Shown: one piece after another, positions 36,570 to 47,897 of the stretch
Position numbering within the stretch: the stretch's first letter is position 1
Layout: each line of letters begins with the position of its first letter
Assembly (NCBI RefSeq): GCF_007289895.1
Contig: NZ_CP041660.1
Location: forward strand, 2,480,001 to 2,544,000
DNA from: Catenovulum sediminis
GTDB taxonomy: Bacteria; Pseudomonadota; Gammaproteobacteria; Enterobacterales; Alteromonadaceae
Reading direction: 5' to 3'
DNA length: 64,000 nucleotides
Notes under the pieces: generated by a model
Told to the model about the DNA's origin: nothing
Database searches by the model: none
The model's input: the letters and a program-made list of their open reading frames with translations, nothing else
Position numbers and translations under genes: made by a program

Positions 36570-38369
36570 ATGCGCCCATCTCACTACAATAATTTTGATA
36601 ATGCGAATGTTAACTGGCAAGTTGTTAGAAAAGTATTCCCTTATTTAGTTGAGTTTAAAGCTCGGGTATTTTTAGCTTTAACCTGTTTGGTATTTGCTAA
36701 GGTTGCAGGTGTCGCTTTACCCTTTATCTTGAAGCATATTGTTGATGATTTAAATCAGGATAACCTAACAGAAAAGGTTGCGACAGGCTTAGTAGCGGTC
36801 CCGCTGGCATTGTTGATCGCATACGGGGTCGTGCGCTTTTTAAATACCCTGATTGGTGAAATTCGCGATACCTTATTTGGTCGAGTGACAGAAAGGGCCA
36901 TTCGTCGTTTAGGGCTAGAAGTTTTTCAGCATCTACATGCATTAGATATTGATTTTCACCTGTCTCGGCAAACTGGTGGTGTTGCACGTGATATTGATCG
37001 CGGCACGCAAGGCGTCAGTTTTTTAATGCGTTTTATGGTGTTTAATATTGGCCCAACATTATTAGAAATAGCATTTGTAATTGGTTTATTTTGGGTTAAT
37101 TATGGCGGGCACTTTGCCCTTATTATTGTCATTGCGATCATTGCTTATGTCGGCTACTCAATACTGGCAACTGAGTGGCGTACAGAGTATGTGAGACAAG
37201 CAGCGCAAGCTGACTCGAAATCCAGTACGCGCGCGATTGATAGTTTATTAAACTATGAAACGGTTAAATATTTCAATAACGAAAAGTTTGAAGCAAACCG
37301 TTATGATCAAGCTTTAGCTGACTGGGAGGTTGCAAAACGTAAAAACCGACTGTCACTGTTTGCCTTAAATGCTGGGCAGGCTCTTGTCATCGCTGTAGCA
37401 ATGGCTGCGATGATGATATTAGCCGCCTATCATGTTGCAGACAATCGCATGAGTATCGGTGATTTTGTGCTGGTTAACGCATTTATGATGCAGCTATTTA
37501 TTCCACTGAACTTTTTGGGTTTTGTTTACCGCGAAATTAAAGGTTCGCTGGCAAATATAGAGCATATGTTTTCATTATTAAAACGCAAACCTAATGTGGT
37601 TGACGCTGATAATGCCGAAATCTTAAAACCAATCCAAACAGATATTGCATTTGAACAAGTTAGTTTTGCATATCAAAGCGACAGACCTATTTTAAAGCAG
37701 GTTTCGTTTGTTGTTCCGGCCGGCAAAAAGGTGGCAATAGTAGGTGAAAGTGGGTCGGGTAAATCTACCCTGATTAAACTATTGTTTCGTTTTTATAATT
37801 TATCCGCAGGCAGCATTAAAATTGGTGGGCAAGATATTAGCTTAGTGACTTTAGAAAGTTTGCGCAGACTCATGGGGATGGTTCCACAGGATACAGTGTT
37901 GTTTAACGATACCTTATACAATAATGTATTGTATGGTCGGCCTGATGCGACTGAACAAGAGGTGCTCAATGCAATAAAGTTAGCGCATTTAGCGCATTTT
38001 GTAGCGTCACTGCCTAAAGGTCATCAAACGGTTGTTGGTGAAAGAGGGTTAAAATTATCAGGCGGCGAAAAACAACGTGTGGCAATTGCCAGAAGCATAT
38101 TAAAAAGTGCCCCTATTATGTTGTTTGACGAAGCAACTTCGTCATTGGATAGCGCTTCAGAGCAAGCTATTTTATCGGCTTTTAACCAAGTTGCAAAAGG
38201 GCATACCAGTTTAGTTGTTGCACACCGTTTATCGACGATTATTGATGCAGACAATATTATTGTTTTACATCAGGGGGAGGTGGTTGAGCAGGGCACACAT
38301 ACTAAACTACTGGCACTTGACGGCCGTTACGCCAGTATGTGGCACATGCAACAGCAGCAAAAAAGCTAA
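36570..38369 (+). CDS. Atm1-type ABC exporter (fused membrane and ATPase domains)
   Basis: A 599-residue half-transporter that should work as a homodimer. Six membrane helices (~30-325) precede the ATPase, with Walker A GESGSGKST, signature LKLSGGEKQRVAIARS, Walker B IMLFDEATSSLD and switch VVAHRLSTI. The membrane part (FHLSRQTGGVARDIDRGTQGVSFLM, NYETVKYFNNEKFE) matches the Atm1/HMT1 branch, which exports glutathione-linked or sulfur/iron compounds and heavy metals. Its end overlaps the end of the convergent gene by 4 bp. Confidence 0.92.
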   Translation: MRPSHYNNFDNANVNWQVVRKVFPYLVEFKARVFLALTCLVFAKVAGVALPFILKHIVDDLNQDNLTEKVATGLVAVPLALLIAYGVVRFLNTLIGEIRDTLFGRVTERAIRRLGLEVFQHLHALDIDFHLSRQTGGVARDIDRGTQGVSFLMRFMVFNIGPTLLEIAFVIGLFWVNYGGHFALIIVIAIIAYVGYSILATEWRTEYVRQAAQADSKSSTRAIDSLLNYETVKYFNNEKFEANRYDQALADWEVAKRKNRLSLFALNAGQALVIAVAMAAMMILAAYHVADNRMSIGDFVLVNAFMMQLFIPLNFLGFVYREIKGSLANIEHMFSLLKRKPNVVDADNAEILKPIQTDIAFEQVSFAYQSDRPILKQVSFVVPAGKKVAIVGESGSGKSTLIKLLFRFYNLSAGSIKIGGQDISLVTLESLRRLMGMVPQDTVLFNDTLYNNVLYGRPDATEQEVLNAIKLAHLAHFVASLPKGHQTVVGERGLKLSGGEKQRVAIARSILKSAPIMLFDEATSSLDSASEQAILSAFNQVAKGHTSLVVAHRLSTIIDADNIIVLHQGEVVEQGTHTKLLALDGRYASMWHMQQQQKS

Positions 38370-39223
38370 TTTTGGGCCGTTAAGTCAAGCCACAGTTCTT
38401 TGCGGTGTAAAGGCGTTTTTTCAGGTAAATAGGGGTTATCCAAGCGAATGGCGCGTCTATTTTTTAAGTTGGCGCGTCGTAAAGTACTTTGAATCTCTTC
38501 ACTGCCATAAAAATACTCGTCAAACTTGCCATCTTTTAACATGGTTTCTAAACCTTGCTCAATATCTAGCGCTAACTGAGGATACTTTTTAGAGACAAAA
38601 AAGTATGTTGGCAGGGGATATATAATCACTAAGCTCTGTTCAAGCGTGAGCGCTAAGCCTGGGTAATTACTTAGTTCGCTAAGTGCTTCTGTTGCGCCGC
38701 GTGGAAAGGCATCAAAACGCCCGCCATCGAGCATATAATATAAGTTTTTTTTCTTGTTTGACTTAATCACTTGCAAATCAGCTGCTTCTAGAATTTTAGT
38801 ATCTTGCCAGCGTCTGCCTTGGCCAAATTTAATTGATTTAAAATCTTCTAAGCTTGTTATGTTATCAAATTTTTCTTGTTCTCCTTGCCTGATAAACATC
38901 AGTCTATGGCTCATTAATCCCCTGTATGTATCTATTCTAATGGGTAGATAACTTGCTTCTAATTGTTCAGATGTACCGCCCCATGTAACGTGCACAGAAC
39001 CTGTTTTCAATGATTCTAGTACCCGTGTTTTCGACAGAACTTCATCGGTTGTCGAATATTGATAAGGGGTATCAGCATAGGATAAGGCAAGTTGTAAAAG
39101 TCCACTCATATACTCACTTTGTGAGTTTGACTTTTTATTCGTTATGACGGTTTGTCCCGCCAGCGTATGATTGCTGGCGGAAAATATGAATAACAAAGCT
39201 ATTAGATTTATCGTAATTTTCAT
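38366..39223 (-). CDS. Periplasmic solute-binding-like protein
   Basis: A 285-residue protein with a signal peptide (~1-22, ending NHTLAGQ). The rest resembles a family 3 solute-binding fold: VHVTWGGTSEQLEASYLPIR, LEDFKSIKFGQGRRWQDTKI, GGRFDAFPRGATEALSEL and SLVIIYPLPTYFFVSKKYP. No permease or ATPase of the uptake type is next to it, so it may serve as a sensor partner or be an orphan. It is tail-to-tail with the ABC exporter, with a 4-bp overlap. Confidence 0.8.
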   Translation of the reverse strand: MKITINLIALLFIFSASNHTLAGQTVITNKKSNSQSEYMSGLLQLALSYADTPYQYSTTDEVLSKTRVLESLKTGSVHVTWGGTSEQLEASYLPIRIDTYRGLMSHRLMFIRQGEQEKFDNITSLEDFKSIKFGQGRRWQDTKILEAADLQVIKSNKKKNLYYMLDGGRFDAFPRGATEALSELSNYPGLALTLEQSLVIIYPLPTYFFVSKKYPQLALDIEQGLETMLKDGKFDEYFYGSEEIQSTLRRANLKNRRAIRLDNPYLPEKTPLHRKELWLDLTAQN

Positions 39224-39322
39224 ATTTAAGATCCATTTGTCTATTGTATGCTACCGGTGGCATTTGTATCATAGCGCTTTTTAGATTAACAATAAAGTAA
39301 CAAATAAATATCTGTTCTAAAT

Positions 39323-40094
39323 TTATTCGAAAGTGGTATTTAAATAAGCAGCCATGCGAACGGCAGCTTGTTGGATGCGGGTTTTAATAATCGGTAAGTT
39401 TGCCTGCTTGTATTTTGGCGTAATTACTTTTTCCTTTGGATAAATAGTATCCCGTATTGCTGCACTTTCAGCTATCCAGTCAAAAACATTTGCTGCTTGC
39501 CACAGTGCAATGGGCTGTGCGGACAGGTCATCTGTTAATTCTTGTCGCCAAGTTTGATATTTTTTACCTTCGCTGTTAATTAGCTGGCTATCCATAATCT
39601 ATGTAAATTTGTTTTTTTACCTGAAAAGTAGACTGTGGTGTCGTTGCCGCCTCTGTCTTTGCCATTTCCCACATGCAAGGGCTGATGCAAATCGCCAATG
39701 ATGTGAATGATAAAGTACAGTGCCAGTTTTTTCTCTTGCGTGGTCGCATAGCGACTTTTTAATTGTTGGCTGTATTTTTCGAGTGCGGTGTAAGCATCTC
39801 CTTTTCGGGGGCTTTATCCGGCGAATAAGTCTGTCCTTTTGGCAGGGTTACATAATGCCATGGTGAGGCGGTTTTTTGCCAAAACAATCGTTTGTCAGAA
39901 CGCATCTTATCAAGGTAAAGTGTCGCTTCGGCCAATGTTTCGTTGCCCAGTAAATTTTTTACTGCGTGCTGCGCTTTCACCGTTAATAAAGGCTGCGCGA
40001 GATCACCTGTTAGCTTATGGCCGACAGGGCCCCATGCCCAAAGAGGTGACATTTGTAGCATTAGCATTAGGCCAAGAAGGATGTTTTTTAACAT
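39323..40094 (-). pseudogene. S1/P1-type nuclease gene with two frameshifts
   Basis: The coding sequence begins at 40094 with a signal peptide and mature start AWGPVGHKLTGDLAQ. It includes PWHYVTLPKG and is thrown out of frame near 39802-39805, where one A seems missing from the sense-strand A-run. The middle frame carries DLHQPLHVGNGKDRGGND, the zinc-binding core. A second missing G near 39592 (TGGATAGCC in place of TGGGATAGCC) shifts the frame again before DSQLINSEG. The last part runs to 39323. Together the parts make a complete S1/P1 nuclease of ~257 residues with all zinc ligands. Either a recent pseudogene or two base-calling errors in homopolymers. Confidence 0.85.
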
Positions 40095-40120
40095 AAGCTG
40101 TGAAATGTTTGCACTTTAAC

Positions 40121-41320
40121 TCATGGTATCAGAACTTCATGGAAGAATTTTTTCAATTCTATGTCAAATTGCTCCGGTTTTATTGAGCGCTCAATACTAT
40201 CATTTACGTGTTTTTTAGATAAATCGAGATCTTTTATTTCAGAGTAATGTTTATGTTTAATATTATAAAATACTTTGACAATGGGCTTTAATGGCTCGGT
40301 TTTATTGGCCTCTATTACAATGGCTAGCTTTCCACTGTCTAATTGAACTAACGAGCCGACAGGGTGAATTCCTACGCATTGAATAAATTTATTCAGTAAT
40401 TCAGAGTCCAGTTCATTTGGAGCCATTTTAAACAAGATTTTAAACGCAGCTTGTGGCGTCATACCTTTTTTATAAATACGTTCTGCGGTTAATGCATCAT
40501 ATATATCGACTATGCTTAACATCCGGCCCGCTAGACTGATCTCGTCCGCGGTTAAACCTTTGGGGTAACCCAGTCCATTTAATTTTTCGTGATGTAAACT
40601 GACAATTTCAATCAACTCTTCGTCGATACCCGGGCTGTTTTCTAAAGTCGTAACACCAAATTCTACATGCTTTTTGATGATTTCATATTCTTCTGGTGTC
40701 AGCCTACCGGGTTTGTTAAGTACTTCATCCGGTACTAGAATTTTCCCAATGTCATGTAAGAACGCACCTTGTGCGTATAACTCTATTTTGTCATCAGAGA
40801 TATTTAAATATTTAGCAAACATCGCCATCAGTATTGAAACGTTTAATGAATGTTCCAATAAATATTGGTCTTTATCTCTAATTAGCGTCATACACGCTAA
40901 AGCATCCTGATTGCGAAATATTGAATCGATTAATTGACCTGTTAAGGTTTTGACCGGACCAATATCAACGGCATGGCCATCAGAGATACCTTTAAGGATT
41001 TTAGCTTGCAGATCTTGCGCATCAGAATAGAGCTTTTTCGCTTTTTTAAATTCAGTTTGCACAGCCACAGGCTTGATTTTCGCCTTACGGCTATTGTCTA
41101 CTTGCTCGGGCGTTTTAGCTTGTTTTCGACTGGCATCTTCGCTCTCTAGCGTTTTGTCAGGGTCGATTTCAACTTCGATAACACCTTTATCTTTTAGAGA
41201 CTTAATAATCGCTTGGTTTTTAACCCATCCACTTGATTTTACACCCAATTGTCCTTTTTGTTTGGAGACGGATACAACATACATGCCCGGTTTCAATTCG
41301 GTAATTGGGATTGATTTCAT
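40121..41320 (-). CDS. HD-GYP domain c-di-GMP phosphodiesterase with DUF3391
   Basis: A 399-residue cytosolic protein. The N-terminal DUF3391 (~1-130: MKSIPITELKPGMYVVSVSK) precedes an HD-GYP domain. Key motifs are present: EHSLNVSILMAMFAKYL, the metal-binding HDIGKILVPDEVLNKPG, and HHEKLNGLGYPKGL with the GYP signature. It probably breaks c-di-GMP down to pGpG or GMP and so promotes motility over biofilm. No receiver domain is present. It lies downstream of the phosphorylase-kinase-like gene on the same strand, with a hairpin between. Confidence 0.92.
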   Translation of the reverse strand: MKSIPITELKPGMYVVSVSKQKGQLGVKSSGWVKNQAIIKSLKDKGVIEVEIDPDKTLESEDASRKQAKTPEQVDNSRKAKIKPVAVQTEFKKAKKLYSDAQDLQAKILKGISDGHAVDIGPVKTLTGQLIDSIFRNQDALACMTLIRDKDQYLLEHSLNVSILMAMFAKYLNISDDKIELYAQGAFLHDIGKILVPDEVLNKPGRLTPEEYEIIKKHVEFGVTTLENSPGIDEELIEIVSLHHEKLNGLGYPKGLTADEISLAGRMLSIVDIYDALTAERIYKKGMTPQAAFKILFKMAPNELDSELLNKFIQCVGIHPVGSLVQLDSGKLAIVIEANKTEPLKPIVKVFYNIKHKHYSEIKDLDLSKKHVNDSIERSIKPEQFDIELKKFFHEVLIP

Positions 41321-41370
41321 ATTTAAAGTTCTACAACCTTTGCAAATCAGTTATATATATACGATAGCAA

Positions 41371-41396
41371 AAGCTAAGCAATTTGCTTAGCTTTTT
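41371..41396. terminator. Hairpin after the phosphorylase-kinase-like gene
   Basis: AAGCTAAGC (41371-41379), a 5-nt loop and GCTTAGCTT (41385-41393), flanked by an A-run on the left and TTT on the right, lie between two minus-strand genes. On the minus strand it ends GCTTAGCTTTTGC, a modest terminator. Confidence 0.6.
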
Positions 41397-41414
41397 GACA
41401 GTTAAATTAATGCT

Positions 41415-44400
41415 CTACTCGCCTAATTCAATTTTAAAAATGATATTGACGTATTCTTGTAAGACTTCTGGTGAGCTCATCAGCAGCTGCTCTAATTCAC
41501 TCTGCGCATTTGCGTCTTCACCTTCTATTTCTATTAATTTATGTGCCGCTTTAGCCAATACTTCACCTAAAACAATAAGGTTATCGGTAATGACATCTGG
41601 GTTTTGTTGGCAATAGCGGAAATAAATCGCTAACACTTCCACCAGCGCAGCTTTGTAGTAGACAGGATGTGCGTGTTGAATCAGTTCATCAACTAAACGG
41701 GCAAAACTTTCTTCGCCTGGGGTCATTGAACTGCGAATTAACTTGCTATCCAGACAAGCTTTGTCTTCTGGTGTATCACCAAATACAATGCCTTTACAAA
41801 AGCCTAAACTTTGCCAGATGGCTGTTAAAAAGTCATCGTCGAAGCGGGTAATTAGACCACGCTCTGAACGCCACAATAACCAATCTGTATCCATTGCATG
41901 TGCTTTATCCGCTGTATAAGGGCTTGAGCCATCTTTGCGCGAGAAGCTGACCTTTACATCAACATCATAGGCTTTGTGTTGCGTTTCTAGGATAGATTGT
42001 ACTTCGGCCATCATTTGACGAGGTGAACGTTCAGCCAGCAACTCTAGGGTTGCACACTGGTTCTTTTTACTGTCTGAACACATGGCCAATAAATTGTGTA
42101 AATGAATGGACCGGATACCATCAAATAATTGGGTATTGGTTCGAATGGTATAACTTAAGATAACCAATAACTCTTGGACTAATGCTCTTTCCAGTGGTGT
42201 TTTGGCCGCTTTGTCTAACGTGCTGATTAACTCTTCCTGATCGAGATAATTTTCATCACCGCTGAGTACCGTTAAGTTATTTGTTCCGACCAATATACTT
42301 AAATTTCTGGAGCATAAAAGTGACAAATCGTCAGCTAAATCACTGTGGGAATAGCCTAATACAGAAAAACACCAGCGCGCGGTTAACCAGTAATTTTTAA
42401 GACGCGCTATCTGGTAACAGGCTTCAATCAAGTCACGTAATCTAATGCTTTGGTTGGTGCTGATATCACCGCTTAGGCCAAATTTACTCATCCATTGTGT
42501 CAATCTTAAATGACAGGAGATATCACCCGTTTCCAAATCAGCTAGATTGTCAGATACTTCACTGATTAGATCTTGAGGGTTGAATGGGTAATATTCGTTT
42601 TCACTGCCGGCAACAGGCTGAAATATCATTTCAGATACATCAAATGTAGATAAATTCAATCTGCTCACTCTTGATGCTCTTCTAGCTAAAGAGGCGGATG
42701 CATAACCGACGTTAGGGTGCTGGCTGCGCAGTTGTAATTTTTTAAGCGTTTCAAACAATGGTGCAACGCGGGCAGACTCGCACATTGCTTGTGTCACCAT
42801 ATACGTGACAACAGCTGCTTCTTTATTAATCCAGTGTTTATTAATGTGGCTAATTTCATTGGCCAATATTTCACTTTCTAACGCAGCATCAAAATAGCGG
42901 TAGTTTTGTCTGTCTTGCTGTAGTGACGATAAACATAAATAGGGCACACCATTGATGTCGTATGTTTTAGCGGTTGCCAAACTTTGGAAACGACGTTTTG
43001 GACGACCTGTTAAACCTAATACCGAGTTTTCACCTAAATGGCGGTAAGCTTCAACCAATTGACCCGCAGATAATACCCTCAGTGGTTTTATATCTTCTGG
43101 CGTTTCTGCGATAACACCATGATTTGCCAATAGCTGTTTGATACCTTCATTTTCAGCTAAAACAACCAGTGCAATTTGCGTTTCATTATCTTTCGATGAA
43201 CGATGTCTTAGTTTTAGTGGATCAAGGTCGTTTAACTCTATTAAACCTTCATCCAACATAAAGCCGGTATAATATAAGCTTTGTGCCCAAACCAACGGCA
43301 AGTTCTCATTTGCACTGCGTGGCTGACTGTGCGGTTCAGCTCGTTCTGCTTCAATATGCTCAGGCTCTAAATAGTATAATTCTGGGATCAGTTTTTTACC
43401 GTCTTTTTCGATCATCACTGATTCAAGTTTCTGCCGGTACTGTTTGGCCGCTTGCGTGTCACCGTCATAAATGGCTTGTATATACAGGTAAGTATAGAAA
43501 AGAGGCCATTCTGATTCGATATCTTTAAAGTTAGTGAGTTCGTAGTGCTCGTAATGAATACGAGAGTGATCTTCTACTGCAGTTTGGTGACCATCCCATA
43601 AAAAGCGTTTACAGCCATATTCACCGCCTAGTTCAGAGAGTATTTTATCGCGGGTTTTTTGCACTAACTTTTTATCGCCAACGGCAAAGGCGGGGAAACC
43701 AATAATACTCAGGAGTGCACTATCCACTTCTTTTGAGATGGATTCGCGCGGTAATAATCGGGCAAGTGTATTGCGCGCTCTTGAAATGCCATCTGGTATT
43801 GAATGCACAATAGCTCTTGGATTGGCATCTTTGCCAAACAAATTAAAGCCATCTAGTGCTTGTAAAGCGGCTTTTGCCATACCAACAGAGCTGGCGTTGA
43901 TCTCAACTTTACCATTGTTAATTTTGTTGCCGCGTTCCCAAATACCATAGTCTGGGATCCGATATGCATAGGCTATGTAGTATATTAAATTTTGTACAAA
44001 ATCAACTTCGTCAAAAGTATTGATGATACGTAAACCAGACGCTGACATTTGCGCGATCATTAATAAAAATATTGAAGTCGCATCAACTTGTAAATGACCC
44101 CATTCGTCATCGCCGACAACTGTTAACCCACTTTCAGTGTCGTATTTGGCGTGCAATGCATCTTTGATATGCAGGGTGTGTTTAAATTTTTCAACTTTGT
44201 CTGATTGACGCATCATAGATTGCAACAAGCCACGCATCAATTTGATGGTGGACTGGCCGAGCTCGTCTGCTCTATCAACTTCGCCGCTACGTTTGTAGGC
44301 TAAACTGAGCGCCCATACACTCATAATAGAATATACGTTGTCACGCACCCAAGCATCGGTATAGTCACCATGTGTTGTAATTGCGGTGCTGGCAGGTAGT

Positions 44401-44483
44401 AAACCTGTGATGGGGTGCTGGCGCTTTAAAATAATGTCGTGAATGTCTTGATATAAACGGTTTAAGATTTCGGTATTTTTCAT
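41415..44483 (-). CDS. Phosphorylase kinase alpha/beta-like, GH15-related protein
   Basis: A protein of 1022 residues from the ATG at 44483, which has a GGAAG ribosome-binding site; a GTG 15 bp upstream is less likely. The N-terminal (alpha/alpha)6 toroid resembles GH15 glucoamylases and the regulatory alpha/beta subunits of phosphorylase kinase: RQHPITGLLPASTAITTHGD, YTDAWVRDNVYSIMSVWALS, GDDEWGHLQVDATSIFLLMI and YGIWERGNKINNGKVEINAS. The long C-terminal half also follows the kinase-subunit pattern. No protein kinase gene is nearby. Its role in bacteria is unclear; glucan binding or hydrolysis is possible. No signal peptide. Confidence 0.85.
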   Translation of the reverse strand: MKNTEILNRLYQDIHDIILKRQHPITGLLPASTAITTHGDYTDAWVRDNVYSIMSVWALSLAYKRSGEVDRADELGQSTIKLMRGLLQSMMRQSDKVEKFKHTLHIKDALHAKYDTESGLTVVGDDEWGHLQVDATSIFLLMIAQMSASGLRIINTFDEVDFVQNLIYYIAYAYRIPDYGIWERGNKINNGKVEINASSVGMAKAALQALDGFNLFGKDANPRAIVHSIPDGISRARNTLARLLPRESISKEVDSALLSIIGFPAFAVGDKKLVQKTRDKILSELGGEYGCKRFLWDGHQTAVEDHSRIHYEHYELTNFKDIESEWPLFYTYLYIQAIYDGDTQAAKQYRQKLESVMIEKDGKKLIPELYYLEPEHIEAERAEPHSQPRSANENLPLVWAQSLYYTGFMLDEGLIELNDLDPLKLRHRSSKDNETQIALVVLAENEGIKQLLANHGVIAETPEDIKPLRVLSAGQLVEAYRHLGENSVLGLTGRPKRRFQSLATAKTYDINGVPYLCLSSLQQDRQNYRYFDAALESEILANEISHINKHWINKEAAVVTYMVTQAMCESARVAPLFETLKKLQLRSQHPNVGYASASLARRASRVSRLNLSTFDVSEMIFQPVAGSENEYYPFNPQDLISEVSDNLADLETGDISCHLRLTQWMSKFGLSGDISTNQSIRLRDLIEACYQIARLKNYWLTARWCFSVLGYSHSDLADDLSLLCSRNLSILVGTNNLTVLSGDENYLDQEELISTLDKAAKTPLERALVQELLVILSYTIRTNTQLFDGIRSIHLHNLLAMCSDSKKNQCATLELLAERSPRQMMAEVQSILETQHKAYDVDVKVSFSRKDGSSPYTADKAHAMDTDWLLWRSERGLITRFDDDFLTAIWQSLGFCKGIVFGDTPEDKACLDSKLIRSSMTPGEESFARLVDELIQHAHPVYYKAALVEVLAIYFRYCQQNPDVITDNLIVLGEVLAKAAHKLIEIEGEDANAQSELEQLLMSSPEVLQEYVNIIFKIELGE

Positions 44484-44633
44484 ATTTTCTTCCGGCACGT
44501 TTGCTCTTGTGAAAACATGCTTTTTCGTTATTTATGCTTAATTATTATCAATATAGCGTAAAGAGCAGATAAAAGGTATCAGCCAATTATGACAAGCTAA
44601 ATTGATATATGTATTAAAATACGTCCTATACAG

Positions 44634-44661
44634 AAAAGGCTGCACCTTGGTGCAGCCTTTT
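44634..44661. terminator. Terminator downstream of leuABCD
   Basis: GGCTGCACC (44638-44646) and GGTGCAGCC (44649-44657) form a 9-bp stem with a very small loop, flanked by AAAA and TTTT. It can act on both strands and lies 105 bp after the leuD stop. Confidence 0.85.
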
Positions 44662-44766
44662 AAATTTGTTCTTCCGTTTAACGTATTTTAACCGACTTAA
44701 GTGTAAGTATAGTTTGAATACGTATTCAATGGAATCTTAAACGTTTATGATAAACATACTTGCTAT

Positions 44767-45369
44767 TTATTTTAACCAACTTGGCAGCTTATTTTCGTAA
44801 ACTGAAATATCATCTGCAAACTGCAAAGTCCAGCCAATCGAATCTAAACCATTGACTAAACAATGTTTATGAAAGTCATTGATTGGAAAGGAATAAACCT
44901 TTCCATTTACTGTTAATGTTTGTGCAGGCAAGTCAATTTCAAAAGCGACATTTGCATCGGCAAATACCGCTTGAAATAATTCTTCAACTTCATCATCAGC
45001 TAACTTAATCGGTAAAATTTGGTTGTTCATACAATTACCGTAAAAAATATCTGCAAAGCTGCTCGCAATGACCACATCGAAGCCATAGTCTTTAATCGCC
45101 CAAGGGGCATGCTCACGGCTTGAACCACAACCAAAGTTATCGCGTGATAACAGCACGTTAGCGCCTTGATACTCTGGTTTGTTCAGTTCAAAATCTGGGT
45201 TTGCTTGATCGCCAGCTTCGTCCAAATAACGCCAGTCGTGGAACAAATGAATACCAAAACCAGTGCGATCTACTTTTTGCAAAAACTGTTTCGGAATAAT
45301 CTGATCGGTATCGACATTAGACTTGTCTAACGGCGCAACTTTACCGGTGATTTGTGTAATGCCAGTCAT
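44767..45369 (-). CDS. leuD: 3-isopropylmalate dehydratase small subunit
   Basis: A 200-residue partner of LeuC that isomerises 2-isopropylmalate to 3-isopropylmalate. Motifs are [16 protein letters not shown] and the substrate loop [19 protein letters not shown], then [17 protein letters not shown]. Length is typical. The ATG overlaps the leuC stop (TAATG), so the two subunits should be made in step. Confidence 0.97.
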   Translation of the reverse strand: MTGITQITGKVAPLDKSNVDTDQIIPKQFLQKVDRTGFGIHLFHDWRYLDEAGDQANPDFELNKPEYQGANVLLSRDNFGCGSSREHAPWAIKDYGFDVVIASSFADIFYGNCMNNQILPIKLADDEVEELFQAVFADANVAFEIDLPAQTLTVNGKVYSFPINDFHKHCLVNGLDSIGWTLQFADDISVYENKLPSWLK

Positions 45370-46777
45370 TATTTGGCCTCCATTAAACTGCGAATGTCTA
45401 CAAAGTGACCTTCAACTGCTGCTGCCGCCGCCATTGCTGGACTCACTAAGTGGGTACGACCCCCACGACCTTGACGGCCTTCGAAGTTACGGTTTGAAGT
45501 TGAAGCGCAACGTTCTTCAAAGCCTAATTTATCATCGTTCATGGCTAAACACATAGAACAGCCCGGTAAACGCCATTCAAATCCAGCTTCGATAAAGATC
45601 TTATCTAAACCTTCTTCTTCGGCTTGCTTACGAACTTGTCCTGAACCCGGTACCACGAGCGCTTCAATACCCGCTTGAACTTTACGACCTTGTGCAACTT
45701 TCGCTGCATCTCGTAAATCTTCAATGCGGCTATTGGTACATGAACCAATAAATACTTTATCAACCGCTAAATCAGTTAATTTTTGCCCCGCTTGAATGCC
45801 CATATATTTTAACGCGGCTTCAGCAGATGCTTTTTCGACTGGGTTGCTGAATGATTCAGGTGTTGGAATGAGATCATTCACACCAATAACCTGACCCGGG
45901 TTTGTGCCCCAAGTGACTTGTGGTGCAATGTCTTCCGCTTTTAACGTGACGGTTGTATCAAATTCTGCATCCGCATCTGATTTTAACGTTTTCCAGTATT
46001 CGATAGCGGCTTCTAATTCTGCGCCTTTAGGGGCGAATTCGCGGCCGCGTACATAATCAATGGTGGTTTGGTCTGGTGCGACTAAACCGGCTTTAGCGCC
46101 CGCTTCAATACTCATGTTACAGATAGTCATGCGCTGTTCCATAGAAAGCGCTTCAATTGCACTACCACAGTATTCAATAACATGACCGGTTGCGCCATCC
46201 ATACCTATTTTGCCAATAATCGCCAAAATGATATCTTTTGCAGACACGCCAAATTGCAACTCACCATCGACTTCTACTTTCATGGTTTTGTAGCGATTTT
46301 GTTTAAGCGTTTGCGTGGCTAAAACATGTTCTACTTCAGAAGTACCGATACCAAATGCTAATGCACCAAATGCACCATGCGTCGCCGTATGTGAGTCGCC
46401 ACAAACAATGGTGGTACCCGGTAAGGTAATGCCCAATTCTGGACCAATAACATGTACGATACCTTGTTTTAGGTGGCCGACGCTGTATAAACGCACGCCA
46501 AACTCTTCACAGTTACGCTGTAAAGTTTGCATTTGAATGCGTGCCATCGGTGCCGCAGCATCTATTGCAATCGATTGAGTGGATACATTGTGATCCATGG
46601 TTGCAAAGGTTTTTTCAACACAACGCACCGGACGGTTTTTTTCACGTAAGCCAGAAAATGCTTGCGGTGAAGTCACTTCATGTACTAGGTGGCGATCGAT
46701 ATAAATTAACGGTGTTTCGCCTTCTTCTGCGCGCACTATATGTGCGTCGTAGATTTTTTCGTATAAGGTTTTAGCCA

Positions 46778-46778
<1 letters not shown>
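45369..46778 (-). CDS. leuC: 3-isopropylmalate dehydratase large subunit
   Basis: A 469-residue aconitase-family subunit. The [4Fe-4S] cluster Cys residues are in FIGSCTNSR and in GCSMCLAMN. Other family stretches are [20 protein letters not shown] and [18 protein letters not shown]. Its ATG overlaps the leuB stop by one base (TAATG), and its stop overlaps leuD in the same way. Confidence 0.98.
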
Positions 46779-47890
<1,112 letters not shown>

Positions 47891-47897
47891 CTAATTT

